Shown piece by piece: positions 53,488 through 62,760 of a stretch of 64,000 nt of DNA; positions within the stretch are counted from its first letter, which is position 1; each line of letters opens with the position of its first letter. The notes beneath the pieces were generated by a model that was not told the origin of the DNA, did no database searches, and was given only the letters and a program-made list of their open reading frames with translations. The translations under genes and the position numbers were made by a program. This DNA is from JAFGGG01 sp964634205. Its GTDB lineage: Bacteria > Spirochaetota > Spirochaetia > SZUA-6 > RPPD01. Location: the NCBI GenBank assembly GCA_964634205.1, contig CAZWKE010000001.1, forward strand, positions 131,808 through 195,807, read 5' to 3'.

Positions 53488-54138
53488 ATGCATATATTGA
53501 GATTTATCATATTTTTAAGCCTTATACTGGCGGTTTTTTCCTGTCAAAAACAGGAACAGCCCGTTAAAACCAAAGAAGCGACCATCTATACCGGCAAGGC
53601 ACAGCCGCGCTGGGTGAACGCCACCGCGGGCTTGCGCATACGGGACAAGGCCGGACTTGACGGAAATGTTATCGGTGCCATACCATACGGTGAAAAAGTA
53701 ATTCTTCTGGATGAAGAAGACAAGGTCGAGGAGATCGACGGCACCAAGGGTAGTTGGAGTAGAATACGCTGGCAGGACAAGGAAGGTTGGGTGTTCGGAG
53801 GGTTTTTACAGAAAGAAGAGATTATGCAAGACCGGTCCGACGAACCGAAGATAAAGCTTTTGGGCAGGTATGATCTTGTTGATGATGAATACCGCTCTCA
53901 ATATATTGATTTTAAAAATAATAATACCTGTATTTTCATCTATAATTTCTGCCAGGGATTCGGAGAGGTGGCCGGCACCTATAAAATCAAGGATGAGTAT
54001 ATTTCCATCAATCTTACCGATGATGTGGTGATGAAGCTGAAAATACTCTCGCCCTATGAATTGGAGATCGTGGAGAACGCGGAACTGTTTACCTGTTATA
54101 ATTTGCAGAACGGGACCCGATTGGTAAAAAACAAGTAA
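53488..54138 (+). CDS. SH3-domain lipoprotein
   Basis: A 216-residue protein with lipobox VFSC near residue 19, then a bacterial SH3 domain (about 40-110: GLRIRDKAGLDGNVIGAIPYGEKVILL, SWSRIRWQDKEGWVFGGFL, in part). A second beta-rich domain follows (LLGRYDLVDDEYRSQYIDF and GTYKIKDEYISINLTDD). SH3b domains often bind peptidoglycan or other envelope parts. Its stop overlaps the ATG of the GT3 gene by one base, an odd pairing of an envelope lipoprotein with glycogen synthase. Confidence 0.82.
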   Translation: MHILRFIIFLSLILAVFSCQKQEQPVKTKEATIYTGKAQPRWVNATAGLRIRDKAGLDGNVIGAIPYGEKVILLDEEDKVEEIDGTKGSWSRIRWQDKEGWVFGGFLQKEEIMQDRSDEPKIKLLGRYDLVDDEYRSQYIDFKNNNTCIFIYNFCQGFGEVAGTYKIKDEYISINLTDDVVMKLKILSPYELEIVENAELFTCYNLQNGTRLVKNK

Positions 54139-55940
54139 TGAAGAAAAAGATATATAAGAATTATTTGCTTGAGGTGGCCTGGGAGGTTTGTAACCAGATC
54201 GGCGGCATTTATACCGTCATCCGCTCTAAAATACCCGCGGTCATAGAACACTGGCATGACAACTACTGCCTTATCGGACCATATTTCCCCGAAACAATCG
54301 GCGGGGAATTTGAGGAGAACGAGGAACCGGATTCCCCGTTTTATCAGAGTATTGCCGACCTGAAAAAAATGGGATTCGACGTGCATTTCGGTAGGTGGCT
54401 GGTGACGGGAAGGCCCCAGGTTATTCTCATCAATCCTGTTTCCCTTTTTCATCAACTCGCGGAATTAAAACAGCTGATCTGGAAGAAGCAGCAGATTGAT
54501 TGTTCCGCGGCGGATGAACTGCTGGACCAGGCACTTACCTTTGGTTTTATCTTAAAATCACTGATTAATGTTTTTTGTAAAAAAAAGACGGGCACATCCG
54601 CTCCCATTGTTCACTTTCATGAATGGTTGACCGCCGTCTGCCTGTACGACCTGCGCCGTGAACTGCCGGCGGTGGCCACGGTTTTTACTACTCATGCCAC
54701 AATGCTGGGGAGGTACTTCGCTTCGCATGAGCCGGATTTCTATGGAAGGCTGCCGGATATTGACTGGCTGGCGGAGGCGCGGAAGTACAATATCGAAGCG
54801 CAGGTGCGGATAGAACGCGCCGCTGCGCGGGAATCCCAGTGCTTTACCACTATCAGCCAAATTACCACGCCCGAATGTGTGCTTTTTTTGGGCAGAAAAC
54901 CGGATTTCCTGTTGCCCAATGGATTGAATATAGAGCGGTTTGTGGCGCTCCATGAGTTCCAGAACCTGCATCAACAGTATAAACAGATGATCCATCAGTT
55001 TGTGGTGGGCCATTTCTTTCCCAGCTACAGCTTTGACCTTGACAATACCCTGTATTTTTTTATTTCCGGCCGCTTTGAGTACCGCAACAAGGGATTTGAC
55101 CTGACGCTGGAGGCATTGCGTCGCTTAAATTCACGACTGAAGGCCGAATCGTTACCCGTCACCGTAGTGATGTTCTTTATCAGCAAGCGCCCCTATAACA
55201 CGATAAACCCCGATGTACTGCATTCGCGGATCTTGACCGAGGAGATTCAAAACACCTGTGAAGCCATTCTGGACCAGATAGACAAACGCCTGTTTTTCGC
55301 TGTTACCCAGAGTACGGATACGCGGCTTCCGCCGTTGAATGATTTTGTTGACGACTACTGGAAACTGCGCCTGCGCCGCACGCTGTACTCGTGGAAAACG
55401 AAACGGCTTCCGATCATCGTTACCCATAATCTACGGGATGATGCCAACGACGAGATTCTCCGCTTTTTACGGGCCGCCAATCTGGTAAATAATGTTTCCG
55501 ACAGGGTAAAAATAGTATATCATCCGGATTTTATTTCAGCGGTGAGCCCGCTTTTTGGGATGGATTACAGCCAGTTTGTGCGCGGCTGCCATTTGGGGAT
55601 TTTCCCCAGCTTTTATGAACCCTGGGGGTACACTCCCATGGAGTGTGTGGCCAATGGGATTCCCACCATTACCTCGGACTTATCCGGATTCGGAGATTAT
55701 GTACAGCGCAGTATTTCCGGACATGAGTCAGATGGAATATTAGTCATAAAACGGCGCGGTAAAAGTTTTGAAGAGGCCGCGGACCAGCTTGCCTCCTCTC
55801 TGTATGCCTTTTGCGCTTATTCACGCAGGGAGAGGATCGCCTTACGCAATGCGGTCGAAAGCCGCTCGGCACATTTTGACTGGCATAACCTGATCGGTAA
55901 TTATCTGAAAGCCTACGAGTACGCCCGGAAAGCGGTGTGA
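54138..55940 (+). CDS. stand-alone GT3 glycogen synthase
   Basis: A 600-residue GT3 enzyme, a paralogue of the N-terminal half of the fused protein. It has LEVAWEVCNQIGGIYTVIRSK, VFTTHATMLGRYF, FISGRFEYRNKGFDLTLEA, and SFYEPWGYTPMECVANGIP with both glutamates of the catalytic pair. Family enzymes use UDP-glucose to extend alpha-1,4-glucan. The divergence between the two GT3 proteins suggests separate jobs, for example different primers or control. It is divergent from the rest of the glycogen genes, behind the SH3 lipoprotein gene. Confidence 0.9.
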   Translation: MKKKIYKNYLLEVAWEVCNQIGGIYTVIRSKIPAVIEHWHDNYCLIGPYFPETIGGEFEENEEPDSPFYQSIADLKKMGFDVHFGRWLVTGRPQVILINPVSLFHQLAELKQLIWKKQQIDCSAADELLDQALTFGFILKSLINVFCKKKTGTSAPIVHFHEWLTAVCLYDLRRELPAVATVFTTHATMLGRYFASHEPDFYGRLPDIDWLAEARKYNIEAQVRIERAAARESQCFTTISQITTPECVLFLGRKPDFLLPNGLNIERFVALHEFQNLHQQYKQMIHQFVVGHFFPSYSFDLDNTLYFFISGRFEYRNKGFDLTLEALRRLNSRLKAESLPVTVVMFFISKRPYNTINPDVLHSRILTEEIQNTCEAILDQIDKRLFFAVTQSTDTRLPPLNDFVDDYWKLRLRRTLYSWKTKRLPIIVTHNLRDDANDEILRFLRAANLVNNVSDRVKIVYHPDFISAVSPLFGMDYSQFVRGCHLGIFPSFYEPWGYTPMECVANGIPTITSDLSGFGDYVQRSISGHESDGILVIKRRGKSFEEAADQLASSLYAFCAYSRRERIALRNAVESRSAHFDWHNLIGNYLKAYEYARKAV

Positions 55941-55979
55941 GGAGGTATTACAACCTGTTCCCCCGTTTGATCTGTGCGT

Positions 55980-56504
55980 TTATTTTTTCTCAAACGTCTT
56001 AAAGCGTATGGTTTTCAGGATCTCCTCAACAACAGGGCGAAAATCCGCCTCTGCCGCGGACGGATGGTAGACACAGCCGACAAAATACACAAGATCGTTG
56101 TCCATCAGGATATAAAAGACCGCGTTACTGTCGTCGTTCTTTTCATGGAACTCGGTCACCAGCCAAACCTTTCCCAGCCATTGGATATCTTTTGCGGATT
56201 TTTCCTCGAATGCAGGATTACTCTTTTTCATTTCCTCCCAGATGTCCCGGTTGGTCTGCGGTGTATTTTCCATAGACATATCTTCTATGTTCTGAATGAA
56301 AAGAAAAACTCCCGCCCCCTTTTCCTTGAGATCAAAAAAACCAGGGACCGAAGACAGGACAATCCCCAGATCGATCTCCTCAATCTGCCAATCCTCCGGG
56401 TATGAGAGCGTAAATCCTTTTTCGCTATTTTCATATGATTTAAGCTCGATTGCACCCAGGGAAGTAACCCCGAAGATAAGAACCAGTATCAATAAATATT
56501 TCAT
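55980..56504 (-). CDS. secreted PsbP-like single-domain protein
   Basis: A 174-residue protein with a signal peptide (1-18) and one domain opening with KSYENSEKGFTLSYPEDWQ, the PsbP/DcrB-like start. It shares with the next protein the pattern of a GAGVFLFIQ-like strand, a WEEMKKSNPAFEE helix, WLGKVWLVTEF, and VGCVYHP. Function unknown. It is a paralogue of one half of the adjacent gene, so a local duplication is likely. Confidence 0.75.
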   Translation of the reverse strand: MKYLLILVLIFGVTSLGAIELKSYENSEKGFTLSYPEDWQIEEIDLGIVLSSVPGFFDLKEKGAGVFLFIQNIEDMSMENTPQTNRDIWEEMKKSNPAFEEKSAKDIQWLGKVWLVTEFHEKNDDSNAVFYILMDNDLVYFVGCVYHPSAAEADFRPVVEEILKTIRFKTFEKK

Positions 56505-56624
56505 ACCGCCGCCTTTCTCAGAAACGTATATATTGTATGCAAAAAAATTAGCAAAATAATCTTACTTCCTACAAACGTTTATCCGGCACGCGGCGGGACG
56601 GGTGCCGGACAAACGGCGCGGTCG

Positions 56625-57614
56625 TTATTTCGAGACCATAAATTCCATGCTGTCCAATATCTGTTTTATGTTTTCTTCGTATTGGGCTTGTGCCTGCTGC
56701 GGATGAAACACCACCCCCACCATATAGATGGTCTCGTCATGCACGTACATATAGAAGTGTGCCAGTATCTTACTGTGCGGGTCCTCAAACTCAACGTACA
56801 ACCATTCCACCCCCTGCCAGTTCTTGGTTGATCTGCTGATCTCTATGAAATCGGGTTGCTGCTCTTTCAGTTTATTCCACAGCTCTTCCTTGGTTTTCGG
56901 GACGGCCTTAAGGTCAACCGTCGTGGCCCCGCCTCTATAAATGGCCACTCCGGCACCGGGATTGTCCGATTGAAACAGGTCCTTATCGGATCCTACAAAT
57001 ATATGTGTTTTTTCCTCATCAATGGTCCATGCGGACGGATAAGAAAAAGCCACTCCCATGCCCTTGTTATTATATTGACTCAAGGATCCGCTGCTTTTTT
57101 CAACGCTGCCGGTAAAGGCAAATGATTGCAGCATCAGATCGATGTCTTTGGAAAACTGCTTTCTTGCCTCCGCGGGCGTATACCCGCAGGCAATCACATA
57201 GATGTTCTTTCCCCGTGTACATACATAAAACTCGGCCCGGATGTCCCGCTTGCTGTTTACCGCCGTGGTGTACGACCAGCTTTGTTTCGCCATGTCCTTC
57301 CGGGTGAACTCCGCCAGCTCAAACTCCTTTTCCACATCAAGCAGTTCACGCAGCACCTGTTCGGCCGAAATGTCTCCCTTGTCCGGGTAGTAATATATAC
57401 CGAACATTACTCCGTTCTTGTAGTTTGACGAAAACTCCTTGGAAGAATAAAACTCCAGCTTCTCCCCGTGCTCGGTCTTTACCCAGTTTGCGGGATACGA
57501 CAGGGAAAAGCCTTTTTGGCTGTTTTCGTATGCTTGCGTCTCCTGGGCAAAAAGGGGAGAAAACAGTATTACAAAAATTATTGAGGGTATGATGTATTTA
57601 AGTTTTTGCTTCAT
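56625..57614 (-). CDS. secreted protein with two PsbP-like domains
   Basis: A 329-residue protein: signal peptide (1-23), domain A (YENSQKGFSLSYPANWVKTE, about 28-175) and domain B (YNNKGMGVAFSYPSAWTIDE, about 185-329). Domain B is the closer match to the neighbouring single-domain protein (GAGVAIYRGG, ELWNKLKEQQPDFIE, WQGVEWLYVEF, GVVFHPQQA). PsbP-like folds in bacteria are mostly uncharacterised. AGGAAGGA precedes the ATG. The two genes probably arose by duplication and are about 120 bases apart. Confidence 0.75.
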   Translation of the reverse strand: MKQKLKYIIPSIIFVILFSPLFAQETQAYENSQKGFSLSYPANWVKTEHGEKLEFYSSKEFSSNYKNGVMFGIYYYPDKGDISAEQVLRELLDVEKEFELAEFTRKDMAKQSWSYTTAVNSKRDIRAEFYVCTRGKNIYVIACGYTPAEARKQFSKDIDLMLQSFAFTGSVEKSSGSLSQYNNKGMGVAFSYPSAWTIDEEKTHIFVGSDKDLFQSDNPGAGVAIYRGGATTVDLKAVPKTKEELWNKLKEQQPDFIEISRSTKNWQGVEWLYVEFEDPHSKILAHFYMYVHDETIYMVGVVFHPQQAQAQYEENIKQILDSMEFMVSK

Positions 57615-57764
57615 AATGTTCCTTCCTTTTATGCATAATTATAGCACAGCCTAATGCGTTTTGCTAATAATGTCATTAATACTTTAGTCTGACCCCCCCT
57701 GCTTTGGTGAGGGCCGAATCAAATGCAAACGCCGGAGCGGGTTTTGTTCTCTCCAAAATCCCGT

Positions 57765-60176
57765 CTAACCCAGGCGCACCCGCACTTCGTAGTGCTTCCC
57801 GCTTTCCGGAGCGGGAAGGATGTTTCCGGATATCGCTTTACCGTCCAGCAGAATTTCTGCGGCGCCACTGCCGACGCTTTTGGGATTTTCAACGGTGATG
57901 TTATACACCGCACCTCGGAAATTCCTTTTTACCCTAAATCCCCGCCAGGTTTTCGGAATACACGGATCGATTTTCAGACCTGAACATTCCGGGCGGATAC
58001 CCAGAATAAACTTGGTGGCGGCCTGAAAACACCATGAGGCGGTTCCCGAAAGCCAGCTATTTCTTCCCAGGCCGAATTGGGGATGCTCGTCCCCCAGGAT
58101 GTTCTGGGCATAGCAGTAGGGTTCAACCTCGTATTCGTCGATTATATCGTTTTTGGCCGCGGGATTTATCTGGTTGTAGTATTCGAACGCGCGGTCGCCA
58201 TTGCCCATTATGGTCTCCGCAATCATGACCCACGGGTTGGAATGTAGGAAAATGCCGCCGTTTTCCTTGGCCCCCGGCGGATAACTGGAAATCCCTCCGA
58301 TGTTCTTGTCATAGCGGTTGTAACCGGGCCAGGACAGCTTGATCCCGTTTTTGGTATTGAGCTTTTTGCGCAGGCTGTCCAGGGCGGTCTTGGCCCGTTC
58401 GCCCTCGGCAAATCCGCTGATCACGGCCCAGGACTGGGCATTGGTAAAGATTTTCCCCTTCTCGTTCCGGTTTGAACCAAGGGGACTGCCGTCATGGTCA
58501 AAATAGCGGATGAACCATTCCCCGTCCCAGGCGTGCTCATTTACCCGGGTTTTCATCTCTTCGTAATAATGCCGGCACATCTCCAAGTTCTCTTTGTCCT
58601 GCTTGTATTCCAGGACATCCATAAGCTCCTTAAGTGCGTATCCGTACTGATTGGCGATAAACACACTTTCCGCGCCGGTGCGCAGGTTCACGGTGTCGTT
58701 CCAGTCGGCAAAACCCAGTAAGGGCAGGCCGTGCCGGCCGACGTTGTCATGCGTAAAGCGGATCCCGCGTAACAGGTGTTTCAGTACGGAGGCGGACTCT
58801 ATGGGGTTTTCATCCTTGTCCTTTTCATAAAAATCGATCTGTTTGTCCAGAAACGCAAAATCACCGGTCTCTTTGACATAGGCACAGGTGGCCATGATGA
58901 TCCAGAGATGGTCGTCCCCGTAGTATTTTGGCCTTTCCTCGTTTTCGGCCGAGTCTCCGACATTGGCGATCATGGTCAGGGGATTGAACTGGTGCATGGC
59001 CGAACCGTCACGCTTCTGCACACTGAGCAGTTTTTCGATCAGCAGCACCGCCTCCGCGGAAGCACCCGCCAGGATACCCATGACATCCTGCGAGCTGTCC
59101 CTGAATCCCATACCGCGAGCGCCCAGTCCCAGTTGGTACAGCGAGAGGTAGCGAGACCAGTTTTTGGTGATATAGCACTGGCGTGCGTTATGGACATTCA
59201 GCATGGCGTTCATACTTTCATTGGGGGTGTCTATGTGGATGGCATCAAGGAAACTCCCCCAGAACTCCCGCAGCTCAGTGAAGGACTTTTCCACCCGGGC
59301 CGGGTCTCTATATTGTTCGATCAAAGCCAGGTCCGTCTCGATGTCCTTTACCTGGCCCAGTTGGGTAATAACTGTTTTTTCCTCACCGGCTCCCAGTACT
59401 CCCAGGTGGTGCATCAACGCCCCGATGTTGTCTCCTCTGTTGACCTGGGTGTTTCCCAGCTCTTCCCGCTGCAGTGCTCCGGGTGCGGCCCAGCTGCCGT
59501 AGCCATGGTCACCCAGGAACACGGCACGGTCGCTTTCAACCGAAGAAACCGGATGGTTCGAGGTAAAAAAGTTCTCAGCCCGTCCCAGGTTCATAAAGGC
59601 ACATTGTTTGAGGATTTTAAAACCGTTTCCCTTGTCTATCAATCTGCTCATCTGTGTCTGGGGGACCCAGTCGGCATTGTTGAACTGTTTTATGGCCTGG
59701 AAGTGGGAGTATTCCACCACGGGTATACAATCAACCTGCTTTTTTTGATCGGAGATATTCTTTACCGTGATGGTACGGATAACCTGGGAGCCTTGCAGGG
59801 GTACGAATACCAGAATTTCGGTACGGATTCCGAAAAACTCGGAAATAAACAATGAATACCCGAGCCCCACGCGGCATTCGTAATGGTCATAAGTATCCAG
59901 GGTGGGGGTGTAATAGGGGGAAAATATCTTGTATCCCTCCGCTTCCTTTATGCGAATATAACATGTTTCCCCGTTCATCTGCGCGGCCGGGAGTTGGGGG
60001 ATGTATTTGACAATCCTGTTTTCCGCGGGATCACCCTTACAGATGACCCCCCCGCCGTTCTGGTCGATAAACCCGCCGAACGCCAATGTGCCGATATAAT
60101 TGATCCATTTTACCGGTGTTTTGGGCGTGGTAATCACGTACTCTTTTTGGGTATGATCGAAGAACCCGTATTTCAT
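57765..60176 (-). CDS. GH94 glycoside phosphorylase, acceptor specificity uncertain
   Basis: An 803-residue GH94 phosphorylase that splits a beta-glucoside with phosphate to give alpha-glucose 1-phosphate. MKYGFFDHTQKEYVITTPKTP is the family start; the catalytic acid is Asp491 in GFADWNDTVNL; GISSYPPGAKENGGIFLHSNPW and RNSWLSGTASW are conserved. Its N-terminal lid (GTLAFGGFIDQNGGGVICKGDP, in part) and acceptor-site segment after ADWND differ clearly from cellobiose phosphorylase next door. It is too short for cellodextrin phosphorylase (about 980). Cellobionate or laminaribiose phosphorylase are candidates. It overlaps the upstream gene by 4 bases. Confidence 0.88.
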   Translation of the reverse strand: MKYGFFDHTQKEYVITTPKTPVKWINYIGTLAFGGFIDQNGGGVICKGDPAENRIVKYIPQLPAAQMNGETCYIRIKEAEGYKIFSPYYTPTLDTYDHYECRVGLGYSLFISEFFGIRTEILVFVPLQGSQVIRTITVKNISDQKKQVDCIPVVEYSHFQAIKQFNNADWVPQTQMSRLIDKGNGFKILKQCAFMNLGRAENFFTSNHPVSSVESDRAVFLGDHGYGSWAAPGALQREELGNTQVNRGDNIGALMHHLGVLGAGEEKTVITQLGQVKDIETDLALIEQYRDPARVEKSFTELREFWGSFLDAIHIDTPNESMNAMLNVHNARQCYITKNWSRYLSLYQLGLGARGMGFRDSSQDVMGILAGASAEAVLLIEKLLSVQKRDGSAMHQFNPLTMIANVGDSAENEERPKYYGDDHLWIIMATCAYVKETGDFAFLDKQIDFYEKDKDENPIESASVLKHLLRGIRFTHDNVGRHGLPLLGFADWNDTVNLRTGAESVFIANQYGYALKELMDVLEYKQDKENLEMCRHYYEEMKTRVNEHAWDGEWFIRYFDHDGSPLGSNRNEKGKIFTNAQSWAVISGFAEGERAKTALDSLRKKLNTKNGIKLSWPGYNRYDKNIGGISSYPPGAKENGGIFLHSNPWVMIAETIMGNGDRAFEYYNQINPAAKNDIIDEYEVEPYCYAQNILGDEHPQFGLGRNSWLSGTASWCFQAATKFILGIRPECSGLKIDPCIPKTWRGFRVKRNFRGAVYNITVENPKSVGSGAAEILLDGKAISGNILPAPESGKHYEVRVRLG

Positions 60177-62760
60177 AGAACAACCTCCACTTTGTGTGTT
60201 TTGCCGTCACCGATGAAGGGCACAACCGGGGAGTCTAGTTCTTTTCCGTCCAGGATGATCTTTGATACCCCCTTGTTTTTTCCGTTCGGATTTTTTATCT
60301 CGATTTTGTAACGGTCACCGCGGAAGAATCTTTCTATTGTATATTCCTTCCAGTCTTTGGGGATACAGGGATCGATACGAATTCCATCATAATCCGGTTG
60401 GATACCCAGGATGTTTTGGCTGACCGCCACGAAATTCCAGGCCGCGGTTCCGGTAAGCCAGCTGTTTTTGGCCTCGCCGTGGCGTCCCGCGTCCTTGCCC
60501 GCCACCATCTGGGAGTACACATATGGTTCGGTGCGGTGCAGATCACTGATTTCCTGTAAGTAGGCCGGGGCAATTCGTTTATAATAGTCGAACGCCTCAT
60601 CACCCCTGCCGATGACCGTTTCGCCGATCATGATCCAGGGATTGTTATGACAGAAAATACCCGCGTTTTCCTTATACCCTTCCGGGTAACTCGAGATCTC
60701 ACCCAGATGCAGGTAATATTGGGTATAGGCGGGCTGGTGTAACACAATCCCGTGGTCCGTGGCCAGGTGTTTTCTTACCGCGTCCAGAGACTTGCGGGGA
60801 AATCCTTCCTGCAGCCCGATACCGGCCATGGTACAGATGCCCTGGGATTCAATGAATATCTTTCCTTCTTCGCATTCTTTTCCGCCCACCTTGTTGCCGT
60901 AATCATCATAGGCGCGTACAAACCACTCTCCGTCCCAACCGTGGGTCTTAATCACCTCTTCCATTTCTCCTATGGCCTTGTCCGCCCGCTCCGCTTCGGC
61001 TGCTTTGTTCCGGCGTCGTGCTATCTCGGCGTATTCCCTGCCGTAATAGACGAACAACCCGGCGATAAAAACAGATTCCGCCACCTTGCCGTCTTTATTG
61101 GTACTGGTCTGGAAGGAATCGTTCGGGTCTTCGGAGAAACAGTTCAGGTTAAGACAGTCGTTCCAGTCGGCCCGGCCGATAAGCGGGAGCTTATGCGGGC
61201 CCAGGTTTTCGATTACATGGTTGAAAGACTTTGTCAGGTGCTCAAAGAGAGTTCCGGTGTTGTTTTCGTCATTATCATAGGGGACCTGGGTGTCAAGGAT
61301 ACCCCAGTCGCCGCTTTCTTTTATGTACGCGGCCACCGCTGCGATAAGCCACATTGGATCGTCGTTGAAGTTACTGCCGATGGCGTCATTTCCGCGTTTG
61401 GTAAGCGGTTGATACTGGTGATAACAACCACCGTCCTCAAACTGGGTCGCGGCCACGTCAAGGATCCTCTCTTTGGCCCGCTCCGGAATCTGGTGTACAA
61501 ATCCCAGCAGGTCCTGGCTGGTGTCCCGGAATCCCAGTCCGCGTCCGATCCCCGACTCGAAAAACGAGGCCGCGCGTCCGATGTTGTAGGTGACCATACA
61601 CTGGTACTGGTTCCACACGTTGACCATGCGCTCCAGGTTTTTGTCGGAATGCCGTAGTGAGTAGTGAGAAAGCAGCTCGGTCCAATACTCCTTTAAGGCA
61701 GCGAGACCCTTTTCCACTTTTTCCGGGGAGTCATACCGCGCAATCATGGCCCGGGCGGGTTTTTTGTTGATTACCTTTTTGCTTTCCCACTTCTGGTCCT
61801 TGGGATTTTCCACATACCCCAGGATAAAAACGATCTCCTGAGATTCACCGGGATTAAGCTCCATCTGAAACATGTGGCTGGCAATCGGGGACCAGCCGTC
61901 GGCCACTGAGTTCGAAGCCTTACCGGTAAGCACGGTCTGGGGCTCATGGAACCCGTTGTACAGCCCGAAAAAGCTTTCCCGATCGGTATCAAAACCGTCC
62001 ATTTTTCTGTTGGAAAAATNNNNNNNNNNNNNNNNNNNNNNNNNNNNNNNNNNNNNNNNNNNNNNNNNNNNNNNNNNNNNNNNNNNNNNNNNNNNNNNNN
62101 NNNNNNNNNNNNNNNNNNNCCGAAAAAGCTTTCCCGATCGGTATCAAAACCGTCCATTTTTCTGTTGGAAAAATAAAAGGCATAATGATTGCGCCGCTCC
62201 CGGTATTCGGTTTTGTGGTAAATGGTATTATCTTTGATTTCCACCTCACCGGTATTAAAATTCCTTTGGAAGTTGGAGCGATCCTCCTGGGCATTCCACA
62301 AGCAGAACTCCAAAAAACTCCACAACATAAATTTTTTCCTTTGGGAGCCGTTATTGGTAAGTTTGATCTTTTGCACCTCCCCGTTAAAATTAAGGGGGAC
62401 AAAATAGAGAACATGGGCCCGCAGACCGTTCTTTTCTCCGCTGATGGTGGTATAGCCCAGCCCGTGCCGGCATTCGTAACTGTCCAGATCGGTTTTTACG
62501 GGCTTCCATCCCGGCGACCAGACCGTTCCGTTATCATTGATATAGAAATATTTTCCGCCCGCGTCCATCGGAACATTATTATAGCGATAACGGGTGATTC
62601 TTCTGTATAGGGCGTCCATGTAAAAGGAATAACCTCCCGCGGTATTCGAGATTAATGAGAAAAAATCAGTGTTCCCCAGGTAGTTAATCCAGGGCCAGGG
62701 TGTTTTTGCCGTGGTAATAACATATTCCTTTTGTTCATCATCAAAAAAACCGTATTTCAT
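60173..62760 (-). CDS. cellobiose phosphorylase (GH94), split by an artificial assembly gap
   Basis: Converts cellobiose and phosphate to glucose 1-phosphate and glucose in the cytoplasm. MKYGFFDDEQKEYVITTAKTP starts the protein; the catalytic acid is in GRADWNDCLNLNCFSEDP (Asp480 after repair), followed by AESVFIAGLFVYYG, all typical of clostridial cellobiose phosphorylases. The coding sequence contains 100 Ns flanked by identical 55-bp copies (61965-62019 and 62120-62174). Removing the Ns and one copy leaves 2433 bases, 811 codons in one frame, giving 810 residues, the normal length. It overlaps the ROK gene (ATGA) and the next GH94 gene by 4 bases each. Confidence 0.93.
62020..62119. other. 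100-N scaffold gap with 55-bp identical flanks
   Basis: Exactly 100 Ns sit between two identical 55-bp sequences. A 55-base shared end equals a common assembler k-mer, so two overlapping contig ends were joined with a placeholder gap. No real sequence need be missing. Confidence 0.9.

Noticed and set aside
58776..59855. Long plus-strand open frame (359 codons) opposite the second GH94 gene
   Set aside because: It is antisense to a strongly conserved enzyme, has no ribosome site and no recognisable motif; it is a mirror frame.
60752..61657. Plus-strand open frame of 301 codons opposite the cellobiose phosphorylase gene
   Set aside because: Same reason: mirror of conserved coding sequence with no features of its own.
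61965..62174. Direct 55-bp repeat as a biological repeat or insertion target duplication
   Set aside because: It lies exactly at both gap edges and matches a k-mer overlap between contigs.
61771..62760. Apparent frameshifted or broken GH94 gene running through the N gap
   Set aside because: The shift comes from the 100 Ns plus a duplicated 55-bp end; removing them restores the frame.
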